DNA of 64,000 bases from Nitzschia sp. DOCU1 (lineage: Eukaryota > Bacillariophyta > Bacillariophyceae > Bacillariales > Bacillariaceae): the NCBI GenBank assembly GCA_951394045.1, contig OX596001.1, positions 1,054,001 to 1,118,000 on the forward strand, read 5' to 3'. Both the position numbers and the translations under genes were made by a program. Each line of letters starts with the position of its first letter. The stretch's first letter is position 1. Below, piece after piece: positions 52,791 through 64,000 of the stretch. Under the pieces are notes generated by a model. The model ran no database searches, had not been told where the DNA came from, and saw only the letters and a program-made list of their open reading frames with translations.

Positions 52791-55700
52791 TCAATTCAAG
52801 ATAGCACCCTTCGCGAAGGACTGCCCTCGCTTCTTCAATATTCCTCGCATCGTTCGAAAGTCGTGCGAAATTTTTCCTTCAATCTTGGATTCATCGGCTT
52901 CTTCCCAGAATCCATCGGAAACCGGAACGAGGAAGCGCCCACCATAGTTCTTCACAGCGTTTGCCACAGTTCGGACGACAAATTTCTTTCTCTTTTTAGG
53001 GGCCTCGTCGAATGCCGACAGATAATCTGCTAAAAGCGATGCCAATCGTAAGTTGCCTGCATGAGTCTGCGAGCGCTGTCCTCGTCCCAGTAGAACGTCC
53101 GAGTCGAAAAATTCCTCATAGTATCGAGGAGCTGCTGCGGAGGGGGCAACACTAGTAGCCTGACGCGTTTCCACAACTTTACGATCACGAATCCATCGAT
53201 TGTGGGTAGTTAACATCATCCCGCCATCTTTTTTCACTGGAAGCATAATTCCAAAGTGGGCCAGCGCGTCAATAATTTCATTCGGATTTCCTAGTATCAA
53301 GAGAAAAGGCATTAGGTGTCGTCAAAGTCCAGAACGAGTAAACAATACACTGGTGGTAGTACGTACCCTCGTGAAATTGAACTTTCGTCGAAGAAGAAAG
53401 AGTAGCAGCAGCAACGCGGAAGAGCCATATCAATGACCACTTACGGCGGTCAACGCATAGGTGTATTTCTTTTGTCGTTACCGGAAAACACCTGCTGACC
53501 ATAAAGCCTTTCCAGAGGGTCGTCTTTCGTGGCTGTAACGTTCCAAGTCGTTTGCCGGCTAAAAATTGAATGTATACAATACCGGAACGTTGGGTGTCCT
53601 CTTCCTCCAGAGCAACGGAAGCCAAGTACCACAGCAAACGCATCTACGACAAACAAGAGGCGAAACCAAACTGTAAGATACTTATCTGCCACCAATGGAT
53701 GCAAATTCTCGACAAGTCTCACCATGTCTTCTCCGTCTTTGGTGCCTCCCATGCGATTGACATTATTTAATATCACTCTTCGACCTTTCGAATCCTTTGA
53801 AGCCAGAAGTTGCATGTGTCCGTTCTCGAGGGCGCCCCTGGGGCCGTCGCCCATATTTGCTATTGTGATGTCTTCCGCAATCAACTCGGGTCCCCACAAG
53901 TCGAGCTTCGCCTCGAAATACTCAAACAACTGCCGAGCAGCCACCTCGAGACGGAAAGCACAGCTCCTCAAGAACATTAACCTTAGCTTCGGGTTCTTCA
54001 CATAGTCAGGATTGGAGCTTTCTGCCAATAGATAGGCTCCGCCACTTTTGACTCGTAGCCTAATGATCTCGTCGTCCATGCGTTGCAGGCATGCGCCTAT
54101 ATGAGCTGCATCTTCGCCGACAAAAGCGGAATGTTGTTCCCATCCAGGATTGTCCTTTGTACTGCCAAGCTCGTTCATCATATAGAGGGACTCGTTGCGC
54201 AAAAATATGGGAAGCTCGTCTTGCCGTTCGGCGTAGCCATCGTCATCATCAAAAGGCCTAGGCAGAGCGGCGTCACGGGGGGAGGAGACCGGTGGCGCAA
54301 GTGTCCCCGCCCCTCCATTATCGCCAACCGCCCATTGCGCAGACGAAGCAACTAACGAGGCCAAATTTACATTCTGCGGGACCTTCTTATCATCCCATTC
54401 GTGGGATCGCCCAGGAAATTCATCCTGCGAGTACTCTCCCGCGTTCAAGTCTAAGCCAACGCCAACTTGCGGTATGCTAGAACTGATGCCATTGAAGTCT
54501 CCTGTGACTTTCGCCCGGACAATCTCACCGTCAGCAATCATCCAGAAACCGTCCGTTTGTTGAAGGAAACGACCACCACTACTATGCACAGCATCGATGA
54601 CAGCAGATACCACGTACTTCTTTCTAACGGGTGAAGCTTCGCTGTAAAGACGTCGATAGTCGTCCAAGCGCAATTGAAAACGAATGTTGCCCGGGTGTAG
54701 CTGGACCTCCCCTTCTGGGCCTAGAAGAACATCGGTATTTTCCGGACTCATCACCAGGTGTATGCGATTCATGGCACTGAAGAGCAACGGGCGATGACAC
54801 ATCTTGTCGTCGGCCTTCGGCAACATTGGAAGGTGCAACGCGCTTGCCTTGACGCTGGCAATGGCGGCCCCGTGGCTCTCGAGGATCCGACGATGCTGGA
54901 TCCATTTTCTGTGGTTCTCAAGAAGCATTTCCCCGTTTTCTGTAAATGGAAGCTCCTCTCTCTTGATACCGAACGTTGCCAATGTGTTCAAATGGTCGTG
55001 GAAAGTTCCTAAGAAGAAAGGAACAAAAACAAAAGGAGGTGGTTAGTAATTTGCCAACCCAATATTTTCTGATGCCATTACTTATGCAACCTACCCACGT
55101 GCACTTGGAGACGACGGGAAAAGTAATTGGCTGCAAAGCGGAAGAGGCCAATCAACGCCGTCTCTCTCTGACCCAGGCACAAATGACAAACGGCGTTCAA
55201 TGGAAATTTGCGAATTATTGTCAAGCTCTTCCACAGCACCTTCTTGCTCGGTTGCATGGACCCGACAACTGGTCCAACTTTCAATTGAATGAAAACAATA
55301 CCACGCCTCTGAACGTCCTCGTCCTCTACGATTGTGGATGTTAGAAAGTGCAGAAGCCGAATCTAAGAATAGACAGAAGCATGAGTATGATACCTTGACT
55401 CATCATCATTCTGAAGGTCCCTGCTGCAAGCCCTTACCTGATCGTATGGGTCATCGAATCCTGCTTGAAGATTGGCATTGTTAATAATGACTCTACGCCC
55501 TGCCAAATCTTTCGATGGCAAAATTTGCATGTGCCCATTCTCTAGCGCCCTTCTTGGGCCGTCGCCCATGTTTGCGATTGTGATTTTTGTACCGAGTCGT
55601 TCGGGACCCCAGAGATCGAGCTTAATATCAAAATAATCCAGAAGACCTGCGGCGGCGTCCTTGGCATTAAACCCAAAAATTCTCAGAAACAAGAGCCTTA

Positions 55701-56718
55701 GTATGGGATCGGCGACGTAGTCAGGATTGGCGTTTTCGGCCATGAGGTAACTACTCCCTTGCGACGCTTTCAAGGCGTTGATTTCTTCGTCCATTTGCCT
55801 TAATCCCACCTGTATCCTGCCAGGCGTTTCTTCTATGGTAGGGTCAAACCCACAAACGGATACTATTTCACTTTCTTCCAGGTCCAAGGAGCTCATTTTG
55901 CTGGTAAGGGAACTCATTTTCTTCAAAAAACGATCACTCAAATGTTGAGGCAACTCGTTCGCTGGCTCCTTGGACTCCTCCTCCTCGTCGTCGTTGTCAC
56001 TGCCGTAGGCTTCATCAAACCTTTCTTCGTTGACCAGGGATTTCATCTTATATTCTGTTCTTAGTCGCTTGAATGTTGTAGGGATATTGTCGCTGACAGT
56101 AGATTCTGCGGAGGACGCCAATTCCTTCGCGGCATCAAGATATCTGAGTCGGTTACTTCGTGGAGTAGTAGAGTTGGAGACGCCCCCTGCATCATTCTGG
56201 ACGAATGATTGGCTATCCCACACTGTCGTTGGAGCCCCGTGGTAACCTTTAGGCATCGCCCACTCCACAAGGGATTCGAATGCATTAAAGAACATTTCGT
56301 CATCTTGTGAAACAGGGCCGAGAACCTCATTGACAAATTCGTCAAAAGGATCTCCGTCGTTACTATCATCGTTTGTTGTTCGATCGGCGGGATAAAAAAT
56401 GTCATCAAAACCGGGGGAATCTTGCAAAGGCATTGTCTCTCCATAATTCATCTGAGTCGAGCTATCGACCTGAATTTCAGCTTCTGTCAGGAACTGTTGC
56501 TGCAGGTGACCTATTGCTGTAACCATCGCATCGTCTTCGGCACCCCACGGGGTATTACCTCCCGTGTTGTTAAAGTCACAGTTGCTGCTCCCGTTGCCTT
56601 GGGTTAGAGACAAAAGCTCATTACTGAGTTCTTCGCTGCTCTCTATGAGATCGAAACTTTCCATGCTGTCGACGTTGGGCGGACGAGCAACGCCATCCCG
56701 CGACGACATGAACGTCAT
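52791..56718 (-). CDS. Tandem [Sec14-like + DUF6824] protein 2
   Basis: The inverted paralogue of 41738-45611, with the same five-exon plan: 55438-56718, 55095-55362, 53723-55008, 53367-53643, 52791-53290. Intron phases are identical, and the product is 1203 residues. Exon 2 has exactly the same length as in copy 1; exon 3 is 18 codons longer. Some blocks are near-identical to copy 1, including introns 1 and 3. Others (N-terminus, the linker before Sec14-like unit 2, introns 2 and 4, the last DUF6824) are diverged. All splice sites and frames are intact, so it is probably active. Confidence 0.8.
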
Positions 56719-57621
56719 TGTCGGCGCCGCTGCTGGTGTGTGGAGAAAGAGGATTTCGTCCCTTTGTTCTTCTCAAAGATACCTGCTTTAGGAGTGCCCC
56801 ACGTCGGTAGATCTTTCTGTCATCAGTTTGTCGCATATTAAAAACTGAGGCGTGGGTGACAGACGCACCTTTTTCGACCACGATGACTGTTGACATTTGC
56901 GAATATGCCCTTTGAAAAATACCGGACGTCGATGCCTCATCTTACAATTATACCGATGTCTTTTCAATGACTCGTCGCCACTACCGGTAGGGCATAATGT
57001 CTTCCCGCCGTCCGCCATTGCGTTGATTCCCGAATTCAAATCCCGGGATACATCCATATTTGGCGGGAAGCACGCGTCTTGAATTCTCACCCAACCTATT
57101 GCATTTGCTACTAGAGGGGAGCCTTTGCGAATTGCCCGAGAATTCATTTTGCAAGTGGGTTGGCTCCGTATGCTATTGTAGGGTATGGAATCAATGGTTT
57201 TTGATGTACGGGATGTTATGCTACAGCTATTTCGCCAGCACGTTGATCGATGAAGAGTAGTACTAGTAGTTTACAAGTACCGTTCCCTGTGGAGTCTTTG
57301 TTGATGATGCGACAATAACTAGCTAGCTAGCTAAGATAGTACATGCTAATCGGGGTAGAAGAGGCTTACAAGACCATTATTTCGTGTTAACTTCAAAAGC
57401 TTGATACATCAGGCATGTTGAATCAGCCGGGTGGCGCCTGACTGCTTCAATTACGAGCCGTGCTATTCCCTTGAACAGTTAGGCTATCCATGGCAGGGGA
57501 TCATCATTACTACAAATCCATCCACGCCAATCCGACTACTACTAGCTATCGTTCAGTACATTGTTGAAAGTAAAAGATAGTAGCTAGTCGTGAAGGTTTA
57601 GAACGGTAAGTAAGTTTCCCA
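56719..57621. other. Intergenic, no gene seen
   Basis: 903 bp between two minus-strand genes. Contains an ACTAGCTAGCTAGCTA short repeat near 57318-57333. The frames on both strands are short and show no family pattern. Confidence 0.4.
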
Positions 57622-58918
57622 TTACAACATTTTCCCTCGAGTAGGAAGCCCTCCCATGGCAGCCATTGCGCCTCCAATGACCTTGACATCGTTGCCAAAG
57701 CACTTGCGTGCCACAGCCATTGGACCACCAGCTCGCAGACAAATTTCGGCCATTTCTTCAGCGTCGATTTCGGAACCGTCATCCGAGTCATCATCATCCT
57801 CGTCGCTATCATAAGACTCATCGCTATCATAACTAGAGTCGTCATCATCTTCTTCATCACTGGAGTCGTCGTCCAGGAAGATGGCTTCTTCGGGTTCCAT
57901 ACGTCCATTAGCAACCATGGCAGCGACTTCCAGAGGCAAGGCGTGACCAGGGTCGGGAATAGGAAGAGAGTGGGGTTGACGCAACGTAAGCGGCGGCGGA
58001 CGTTCTTCTCCTTCGGTGGAAATATCTCGAGAAGGCCAGAATCGATCCAAATGAGCTTTTAGAAAGTCCATCCATCGACTATAGTTCTCTTTTTTGACGT
58101 AAGACAAAGGAGAAGCTCCACGGCAATCCAACAGATGCAAAAGATTCTTGTCGCTTTCCAAAATAAGCTTGACAGTTTCAAAACTAGGCTCCGCTCTCCA
58201 GCACGCATCGTGCAAGGGAGTACGACCATAGTCATCGGTCACTTGAAGCGAGCAACCAGCTTCCAATAGAATACGAAGAAGCTTGTGGTCTCCTCGGCGA
58301 CAGACCATGTGCACCAGGGATTCTCCATAGTTGTTACAGGGATTGGGAGACAATCCAGCATCCAAGAGGCGCCTCAATAAGGAAGCATCGGAAGCGCGAA
58401 TGGCCAAACTGACACGGCTACCATAACTAGCCTGTTGCAAAGGAGTGGGACGGCAATAGTATCCTCCTTCCAAACTGCAGTACTTTTTCACGGAATATCC
58501 ACGTTCTTCCAGGGCCTTGTCCAAGTAGGCTTGAGGAGACATGACATCCACCTGAAACAAAACCAGGGAGGGAATATGTTAGAAAGAGCTGCAGGATTGT
58601 ATAGAGTGATGGCGACATGCGAATGTCTGAAAGACACACCTTTTGTTCTAGTTTCTTTCGATCAATCGCCTTGCGAGACGCATCGGCCGCAGTCTCACGA
58701 GACGTCGCCGAGCGTTCCGAGTGCAAACTCGAGGTAGTGGGAGCCTTGACAGGTCGTTGTTTGGTTCTTCGCAGGGCTCCAAAACGACGGAAAATTCGAA
58801 AGCCCATGCCGTTCTTGGGGGCTTCAATCTTTTCGACATCTTCACCACGTTGACTCGCGAGAAAGATCTGTTGGAGTGCCATGGGGATGCGGGGGTTAGC
58901 AGCAGTAGGGCCTGTCAT
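57622..58918 (-). CDS. Ankyrin-repeat protein with acidic region
   Basis: Exons 58640-58918 and 57622-58551 around an 88-nt intron (58552-58639, phase 0) give 402 residues from the ATG at 58918. The N-terminus is basic and Ser/Arg-rich. Ankyrin units follow at about 150-265, with N-N-Y-G-E-S-L-V-H-M-V-C-R-R-G, D-D-Y-G-R-T-P-L-H-D-A-C and D-C-R-G-A-S-P-L-S. A run of Asp/Ser/Glu at about 320-360 is strongly acidic. It is a protein-interaction scaffold with no enzymatic domain, and its partner is unknown. Confidence 0.75.
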
Positions 58919-59728
58919 TGTCAAGTATTGTTGTATAGATCAGCAAACTCGAAAAGAAAAAAACACTGAGAGAAGGCAAAAGAGAAGCTGCCCCGTTGTG
59001 TATGTTGATGTTTTTTGTGAGCACGTGATGGAGGGAAAGTGCCACCTGTTGTTGAGGTCTTTCGCCGTTTCGGTAAAATATCCTTCAAGTCGTAAACGAA
59101 TATCCCAAGTCGATGTGGTGTTGGGTGCTGACAACGTTTTGATAGAGTGAAAAATAACCCGAAGACGGACCCATCTGGACCTTTGGCAGCCTTTTTGATT
59201 CTTTCTCCTTTGTCATATATGCCTAAAGATAGTGCGTATGGTTCTTATTAACTAATGAAAATGTCAATCTCCTAAAAGAAGTTGATCGGAATTCTCGGGC
59301 ATAGCAAGATTTGCATGCGTGGCCAGACATTTCCTGACGTGGTGAAATGTTGCCACCTAGCCTCTCAATGGAAGAGATCGGAATGCTGAGGCCCAATAAG
59401 ATCTCCAGAAAGCTACGTCTCACTTGGGGGCATATCAAATATACTTGGATGGGGACACGATCGTCTTCTTATGGTTGCGAGGCGAATTTTGGTGGGTATG
59501 TAGGTATTTGTTAAAGCTACTACTCTTAGGTATAATGTATCATAGTCATGGGTAACGCAAACTTCATGCCGGGAACACGAACACGTGCGTATGCGAGCCG
59601 GCTTTTTTTGTCGTGCGTGGTGTTCGAGATGACACGCAAGGAATCTTTTTCGCCCTCACTTTTTGCATGTCGTTCGACGCCCCAAAGATCTTGGTCGTTG
59701 CCATTTTGTCAAAGCTATAGATTGCATC
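58919..59728. promoter_or_regulatory. Divergent intergenic region
   Basis: 810 bp between the ankyrin-protein start (minus) and the translocator start (plus). No gene or RNA gene recognised. Confidence 0.4.
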
Positions 59729-61033
59729 ATGTCTTCCAAAGCTGAAAGTACCGCCTCGCCCCTCAAGTTGGTAAGAAAAGGGTTTGAAGAGTATTGGTGG
59801 TGACGGACTTTGGATAAAGAAGAGCAGGGAACGGACGACGACGACCCTCATCTGTTTCTGTGAATCTTGTTCTTCGCTCTTGGGGTGTTCGCACTTGAGA
59901 ATCTTCATGCTTCGCCGTCGACTCATGTAATTTGTTGCTTCTTTTTCTTTTCTCTTACTACTACGTTCTACATTATACTCGAATAATAAATAAACAGGCC
60001 ACTCTGGTCGTCTTGTGGTATGCTGGCAATACCTTTTACAATGTGTACAACAAAACAGCACTCAACATGTTATCGGCCCATTGGTTTGTAGCTTCCGCAC
60101 AACTCTTTGTGGGATGCTTGTTGAGTGTCATTTTGTGGGGCACGGGCATTCGAAAACTTCCCAATCTGACTTCTGCGGATGTCGTGTCGTGCTTGCCCAT
60201 TGGATTGTTTGCATCCTTGGCGCATTGCGGGACTGTCTTGGCATCGGCTGTCGGAGCCGTGTCGTTTGCACAAATCGTCAAGGCATGTGAACCCGTCTTT
60301 GCCGCGGCTGTGGGAGTGATGATCCCACCCATGGATCTCAAGCCTGCCTTGGCGTACCTCATGTTGATTCCCATTGTGGGCGGAGTCGGTATTGCCTGTA
60401 TCAAGGAAGGCAAGGGAGTGGAAATCAATTTCTTGGCCTTTTTGTATGCCAGTTTGGCCAATGCGGCGGCGGCACTCAAGGGAAAATTGGGAAGTTCTGT
60501 CACCAAATCATTGGAAGCAGATGCCAGCAAAAATATGGATGCGGCCAATGTCTATGCCGTCATGAATATTATCAGCTTTGTCTTTACCATTCCCTTTGTG
60601 GTCTACACGGAATTGTCGACCCTTTCGCAAACATGGGATGAAGCTGTGGCTGTTTATGGAGCAACAGAAATTGCCAAGAATATTATCGTTTCGGGATTGT
60701 TCTTTTACTTTTACAACGAGACGGCGTTTGCATTTACCAGGTGGGTACATCATCGATGGCAAGACTACTATCGAGCTAGTGGTCGCCGCAGAGAGTTGTC
60801 GTCTCATTTTTTGTCTAATTCTCTTTTTTCTCAGCCATGTCGGAGCGGTTACTTCGTCGGTTTTGAACACGGCTAAGCGTGTCATCATCATTGTGGTTTC
60901 TGCAGTTGTCTTCCAAGAAGCCATGGAACGCAACACGGTAATTGGATCCGCGATTGCCATTGGCGGAACCTTTGCCTACTCGTTGACCTCGTCGCCAAAG
61001 AAAAAGCCTGCCCCCAAGACCAAGGCGGCCTAA
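59729..61033 (+). CDS. Triose-phosphate/sugar-phosphate translocator family (TPT)
   Basis: Exons 59729-59770, 59998-60740 and 60835-61033; introns of 227 and 94 nt; 327 residues. The first exon encodes only 14 residues and ends in-phase. About ten membrane helices follow. The start of the TPT fold is W-Y-A-G-N-T-F-Y-N-V-Y-N-K-T-A-L. Conserved blocks include V-S-F-A-Q-I-V-K-A-C-E-P-V-F and, near the end, S-S-V-L-N-T-A-K-R-V, carrying the family's substrate Lys/Arg. There is no N-terminal plastid signal, as in Phaeodactylum Tpt1 of an outer plastid membrane, so outer-membrane or endomembrane location is likely. The Lys-rich C-terminus faces the cytosol side. Confidence 0.88.
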
Positions 61034-62064
61034 GTGGCTAGCTAAATAGAGGATGAATAGGGCGGACTGGTGTGTCTCCCTTGGTTTGCTTCTACTCATC
61101 AACGAGTTATTCAAGCGCCACCAACAGCGGTAGCGACGCATGTTAGGACACGGCGGTGTGTGTTTCTCTGGCAGCACACTCCACGAGGAGGGAGGCCTCT
61201 GCAGTTGTTTGTTGCGTGGCTTCTTTCTTTGTTTCTATCACTACTATTGGTGTTTCACTCTTTCGCTTCGATACAGTCTCTACTACTATGATTTCTCCTC
61301 CGCTCTTTCTTGTCACTTCCACCCACTATGGTACTACTATACTAAATCTCCTGCTACACTATTGTATTCTTTGATCTTTCTAGATGAGTTAGCTAGCTAG
61401 TTGAGATGACATTACAAATAGCTCAGCTCGCAGTTAACCATGTTAAATCCAAATTAGGTAAGCTTCAGAGTAGCCCTGTGACATTAGATACTACCTAAGA
61501 AGAACTGGTAGTCCAACGACTAGAAATTGCAGTAATTTTCGAATCGTATCACACCGAAACTAGCGACTCGATAGCTCTACAACTATCTATGATAGCGACT
61601 ACCAAGTAGAATCATCAATGCGACGTTGATTGACGCATTGCAAGTAATGTGGCGAGAAGTGGGTCGAGGACCGTCGTGATATGGCCGTTACTGTAGAGCC
61701 AAAACGAGAGCAAATTAGTAGCTACTATTACGTCGCCCATTCATCAGGCCTGCTTTTTTGTATCACAAGAAGCAGCGTTGACCACCATTGCTATTCAATG
61801 ACTAGCGCGGCGTATAGTGTGTGAAGTTGTGTCCCTGTTTGAGATTCCACCAGGACGTGGTAGATACTGCCTTGGATGATTCGTCCAAGCCGATTTTTAC
61901 CCACAAATCATGGCGAGGCAAGCAGGCTGGGTCTACTTTGCCAGGTTGCCAGAAAATGTAGCGCCTAGATAGACGACCCTCAATACTTCCATTGTTATTG
62001 CTTGTAAAGTAGTAGATCCTTGTGCTCATGTTAAATAGGTTGTAGAATGGGGTTTGATGGCTTT
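61034..62064. other. Convergent intergenic region, no gene seen
   Basis: 1031 bp between two convergent genes. Rich in short CTAG/TAGC motifs. No open frame with a recognisable pattern, and no RNA gene seen. Confidence 0.4.
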
Positions 62065-62862
62065 TCAGAGCTCGGACAGTTGTGGATGATTCCCTGCTGT
62101 TCTTGTGGGCATTGTGGTGGTGGGTAGGAATCGTGGCTTGGAACGGCAACAGCACGAGTAATCTTCTCGCAGAAAAGTTTCCGGCGTCCAAATTCCTAAT
62201 CGACACTCGAGGATAAATCCAACTTGGGGATACAAAAACAAGAGCATCAACACGCCATTCAACACAAAACTCATGACGGGAGACGCTCCCACCATGGCAT
62301 TTTCTTGAAACAAGGCTTGCATTTCGTCGTCCAACTGCAACGCCAAGAAACAAAAGGCCACAAAATCAGCAATCAACGTCAAGGCATGCAATCCGACGAG
62401 CCATACTCGAAAGGTGGCAGCTCCAAACGAGGAAAGTATGGCCGTTCCGAGTGCTACCCCCAAGGATAGTACTCGATTTTGATAGTACTCGGCGACAACC
62501 ACCTCGACTTGGTCGGCAAAGGCATCGTCGTCATAGGCACTACTGTAGGCAACGACAGTATCTTTGGACATGATCAAAAAGGTTGCCAGACCAATAAACA
62601 AGGAATTTGCCCACATGACCGCTCGTCGATAATCACAAAGACAGGCACAACAAAGCGAGCCTTGCTTTTCTTGCAAGTACATGGGAATTTCATCTTCGAC
62701 ATTCATTATTTCCAATGGGGCCATTTCCAGGGGTATGGTCGTTTCTTGTACAGGTTCGAGAGTAGGAGTAGCAGTAGCTGCCACCGCGGTATCATCCTCC
62801 ACGCAAGTGCCGCCCTGATGCGGATACAAATGAGAAGCATCAACGTTATCTTCTTCTCTCAT
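62065..62862 (-). CDS. Four-helix membrane protein, unknown function
   Basis: 265 residues, single exon. An acidic N-terminal tail is followed by C-C-A-C-L-C-D-Y-R-R-A-V and then four hydrophobic segments at about 83-100, 130-150, 155-180 and 197-217. A Cys-rich C-terminus (S-C-C-C-R-S-K-P-R) could be palmitoylated. The C-C-x-C-x-C-D-x-R-R-A-V entry followed by four helices is a pattern I associate with unnamed diatom tetraspan proteins. No function can be assigned. Confidence 0.65.
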   Translation of the reverse strand: MREEDNVDASHLYPHQGGTCVEDDTAVAATATPTLEPVQETTIPLEMAPLEIMNVEDEIPMYLQEKQGSLCCACLCDYRRAVMWANSLFIGLATFLIMSKDTVVAYSSAYDDDAFADQVEVVVAEYYQNRVLSLGVALGTAILSSFGAATFRVWLVGLHALTLIADFVAFCFLALQLDDEMQALFQENAMVGASPVMSFVLNGVLMLLFLYPQVGFILECRLGIWTPETFLREDYSCCCRSKPRFLPTTTMPTRTAGNHPQLSEL

Positions 62863-63385
62863 GATGATTTGATTTTATTCGAAATGAGATGATTAGAGTC
62901 CTCGCTACGGGTACAAATTCCTGCAATAATAATATGAGAGGGATAGTATTAGACGTGGTGATGCGACCCTACGACCGGCTTTTTGTTGTCTCTATCATAC
63001 TTTGTAGTGGAATAGAAACGAGGCCATGGTCATCGGTTATTGATGATGACGATGATGATGCCCACGAAAGGGGGTATCATCGGCTTCTTCTTCCAAATAA
63101 CCCTACCTACCTATTGTTTCAGTCGACTGTGTCAAAGGTTATTGGATCAAAGAAGTCTTTCACGGACAGAACGAACAAATACGCTCTTTATCGTCCGTTC
63201 AACGTCCACGTAGGCCCTGACGAACTGACACGACTGTTCCCTTTTTTCGTATCTTTGACACCACACCATTTCTCATTCGGCCATCGAAGAGAAGAATCAT
63301 CCCACTCTTTCCAAAGTTGGGAGTTCTGTCATCATTCGACTTTTTCTCAAAGCCTCCTTTATATCTTTGCCTCTATCTTTTCAAC
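62863..63385. promoter_or_regulatory. Divergent intergenic region
   Basis: 523 bp between the tetraspan start (minus) and the last gene (plus). It contains a short ATGATGACGATGATGATG run. No gene recognised. Confidence 0.4.
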
Positions 63386-64000
63386 ATGAGACCATCCTTA
63401 CTGTCATCGAACTTGCTCTACGCTTGGGCGACGGCGCTGTCTTTTTCGGGCATGGGCGCTTTCGCCTTTCACCTGGTGGCTCGCCCCGCATTCACATTTT
63501 CAACGCGGATGAGAACCACGACGAAACCGTTGTTTGTGACGCGAGATGAATATTTTCAACCTCACTTCGAAGTTCTGGAGCAACCACACAAAACATATGA
63601 CTTTGACTTTGAACGAATCCTCGAGTGCGCAAAGTCTACGTCTGGAGAATGTCCCATTGAGGAAATGACGCAAATGATGGAAGGTACGGGGTTGCTGCTG
63701 CAACTGTTCGTTTCAGGGCGCAACAAATACCGTTGCTGCTTCTGCTTCTGGTTATGGTGGGTTACCATGTCGTCGTTACTCACTCGTCGCTTTTACCTTT
63801 TAATCTACTCATCGGCTCTCGCGTAGAGTTGGAACGCTTGGATGCCAAGTCGCCAGAAGGCGGTCGTCAAACTGTGTATCATGCTCTTCAATCCCAAGTC
63901 GAATTGGCGGCTGCTCGCAACGAATTGGAAGCGTTGGGAGACTTGGCGATTGCGACTGCAAATGCCGACGCGGATATTCTACCCCACCAATCGCCGAGTG
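63386..64000 (+). CDS. Probable plastid-targeted protein, 5' part
   Basis: The gene starts at ATG 63386 and runs off the right edge. Exon 1 is 63386-63683; a 142-nt intron (63684-63825, phase 1) leads to exon 2 from 63826. The N-terminus looks like a diatom bipartite plastid signal: a hydrophobic signal peptide, then G-A-F-A-F at the likely cleavage point with Phe at +1, then a basic Ser/Thr/Arg stretch (F-S-T-R-M-R-T-T-T-K). The mature part seen is acidic then helical (E-L-E-R-L-D-A-K; L-A-A-A-R-N-E-L-E-A-L), coiled-coil-like. The function is not recognisable from this fragment. Confidence 0.7.

Noticed and set aside
61802..62353. 183-residue minus-strand frame overlapping the end of the tetraspan gene
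   Set aside because: A different frame over the same bases as the four-helix protein, with no family pattern.
1..64000. tRNA, rRNA or CRISPR array
   Set aside because: No tRNA T-arm block with matching acceptor and anticodon arms, no rRNA, and no regularly spaced short repeats were found by eye; a tRNA scan would be needed to exclude tRNAs fully.

Overview
The window looks like nuclear DNA of a diatom, most likely a pennate one. It has intron-poor genes with short GT-AG introns (about 75-230 nt), two Ty1/copia elements of the kinds common in diatoms, DUF6824 proteins (a family I know mainly from diatoms), and a last gene whose N-terminus resembles a diatom bipartite plastid signal. No prokaryotic feature, rRNA, tRNA or CRISPR array was seen. 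All calls come from reading the sequence and translations; no search was run.

Region 1 (about 0.3-41 kb) is dense in secretory-pathway enzymes that build or decorate glycans. Most are short-tailed type II membrane proteins. They comprise an SGNH/GDSL-type protein, a methyltransferase with a huge His-rich insert (probably not secreted), a DDD-motif glycosyltransferase, a sulfotransferase, a probable beta-propeller glycan enzyme, two GT34-like transferases, two FkbM methyltransferases, a GT31-like/DUF3431-like fusion and an exostosin (GT47-like). A head-to-head pair of large secreted jelly-roll/propeller proteins follows. Two GT34/FkbM divergent pairs face each other as a mirrored unit (17.3-24.1 kb) with a glycosyltransferase relic between them. 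Together they could make and modify one sulfated, methylated extracellular polysaccharide; that is inference from co-location.

Two complete LTR retrotransposons interrupt this region. Element 1 (5572-11184) has apparently identical 231-bp LTRs and a 5-bp target duplication, yet its pol carries a stop and a frameshift. It landed in the 3' end of a membrane-protein gene and supplies that gene's last codons. Element 2 (26883-33429) is intact, with Gag and Pol in one frame separated by a single UGA in a UGA-CUA-G context, which suggests readthrough.

Region 2 (41.7-56.7 kb) holds a five-exon gene encoding two tandem [Sec14-like + DUF6824] units and its inverted paralogue. Between them lie a condensin CAP-G-like gene and a protein with two predicted 2-oxoglutarate/Fe(II) oxygenase folds. 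The paralogues are mosaics: introns 1 and 3 are nearly identical while introns 2 and 4 have diverged, which points to gene conversion.

Region 3 (57.6-64 kb) holds an ankyrin-repeat protein, a triose-phosphate-translocator-family transporter, a four-helix membrane protein and the start of a probable plastid protein running off the window.
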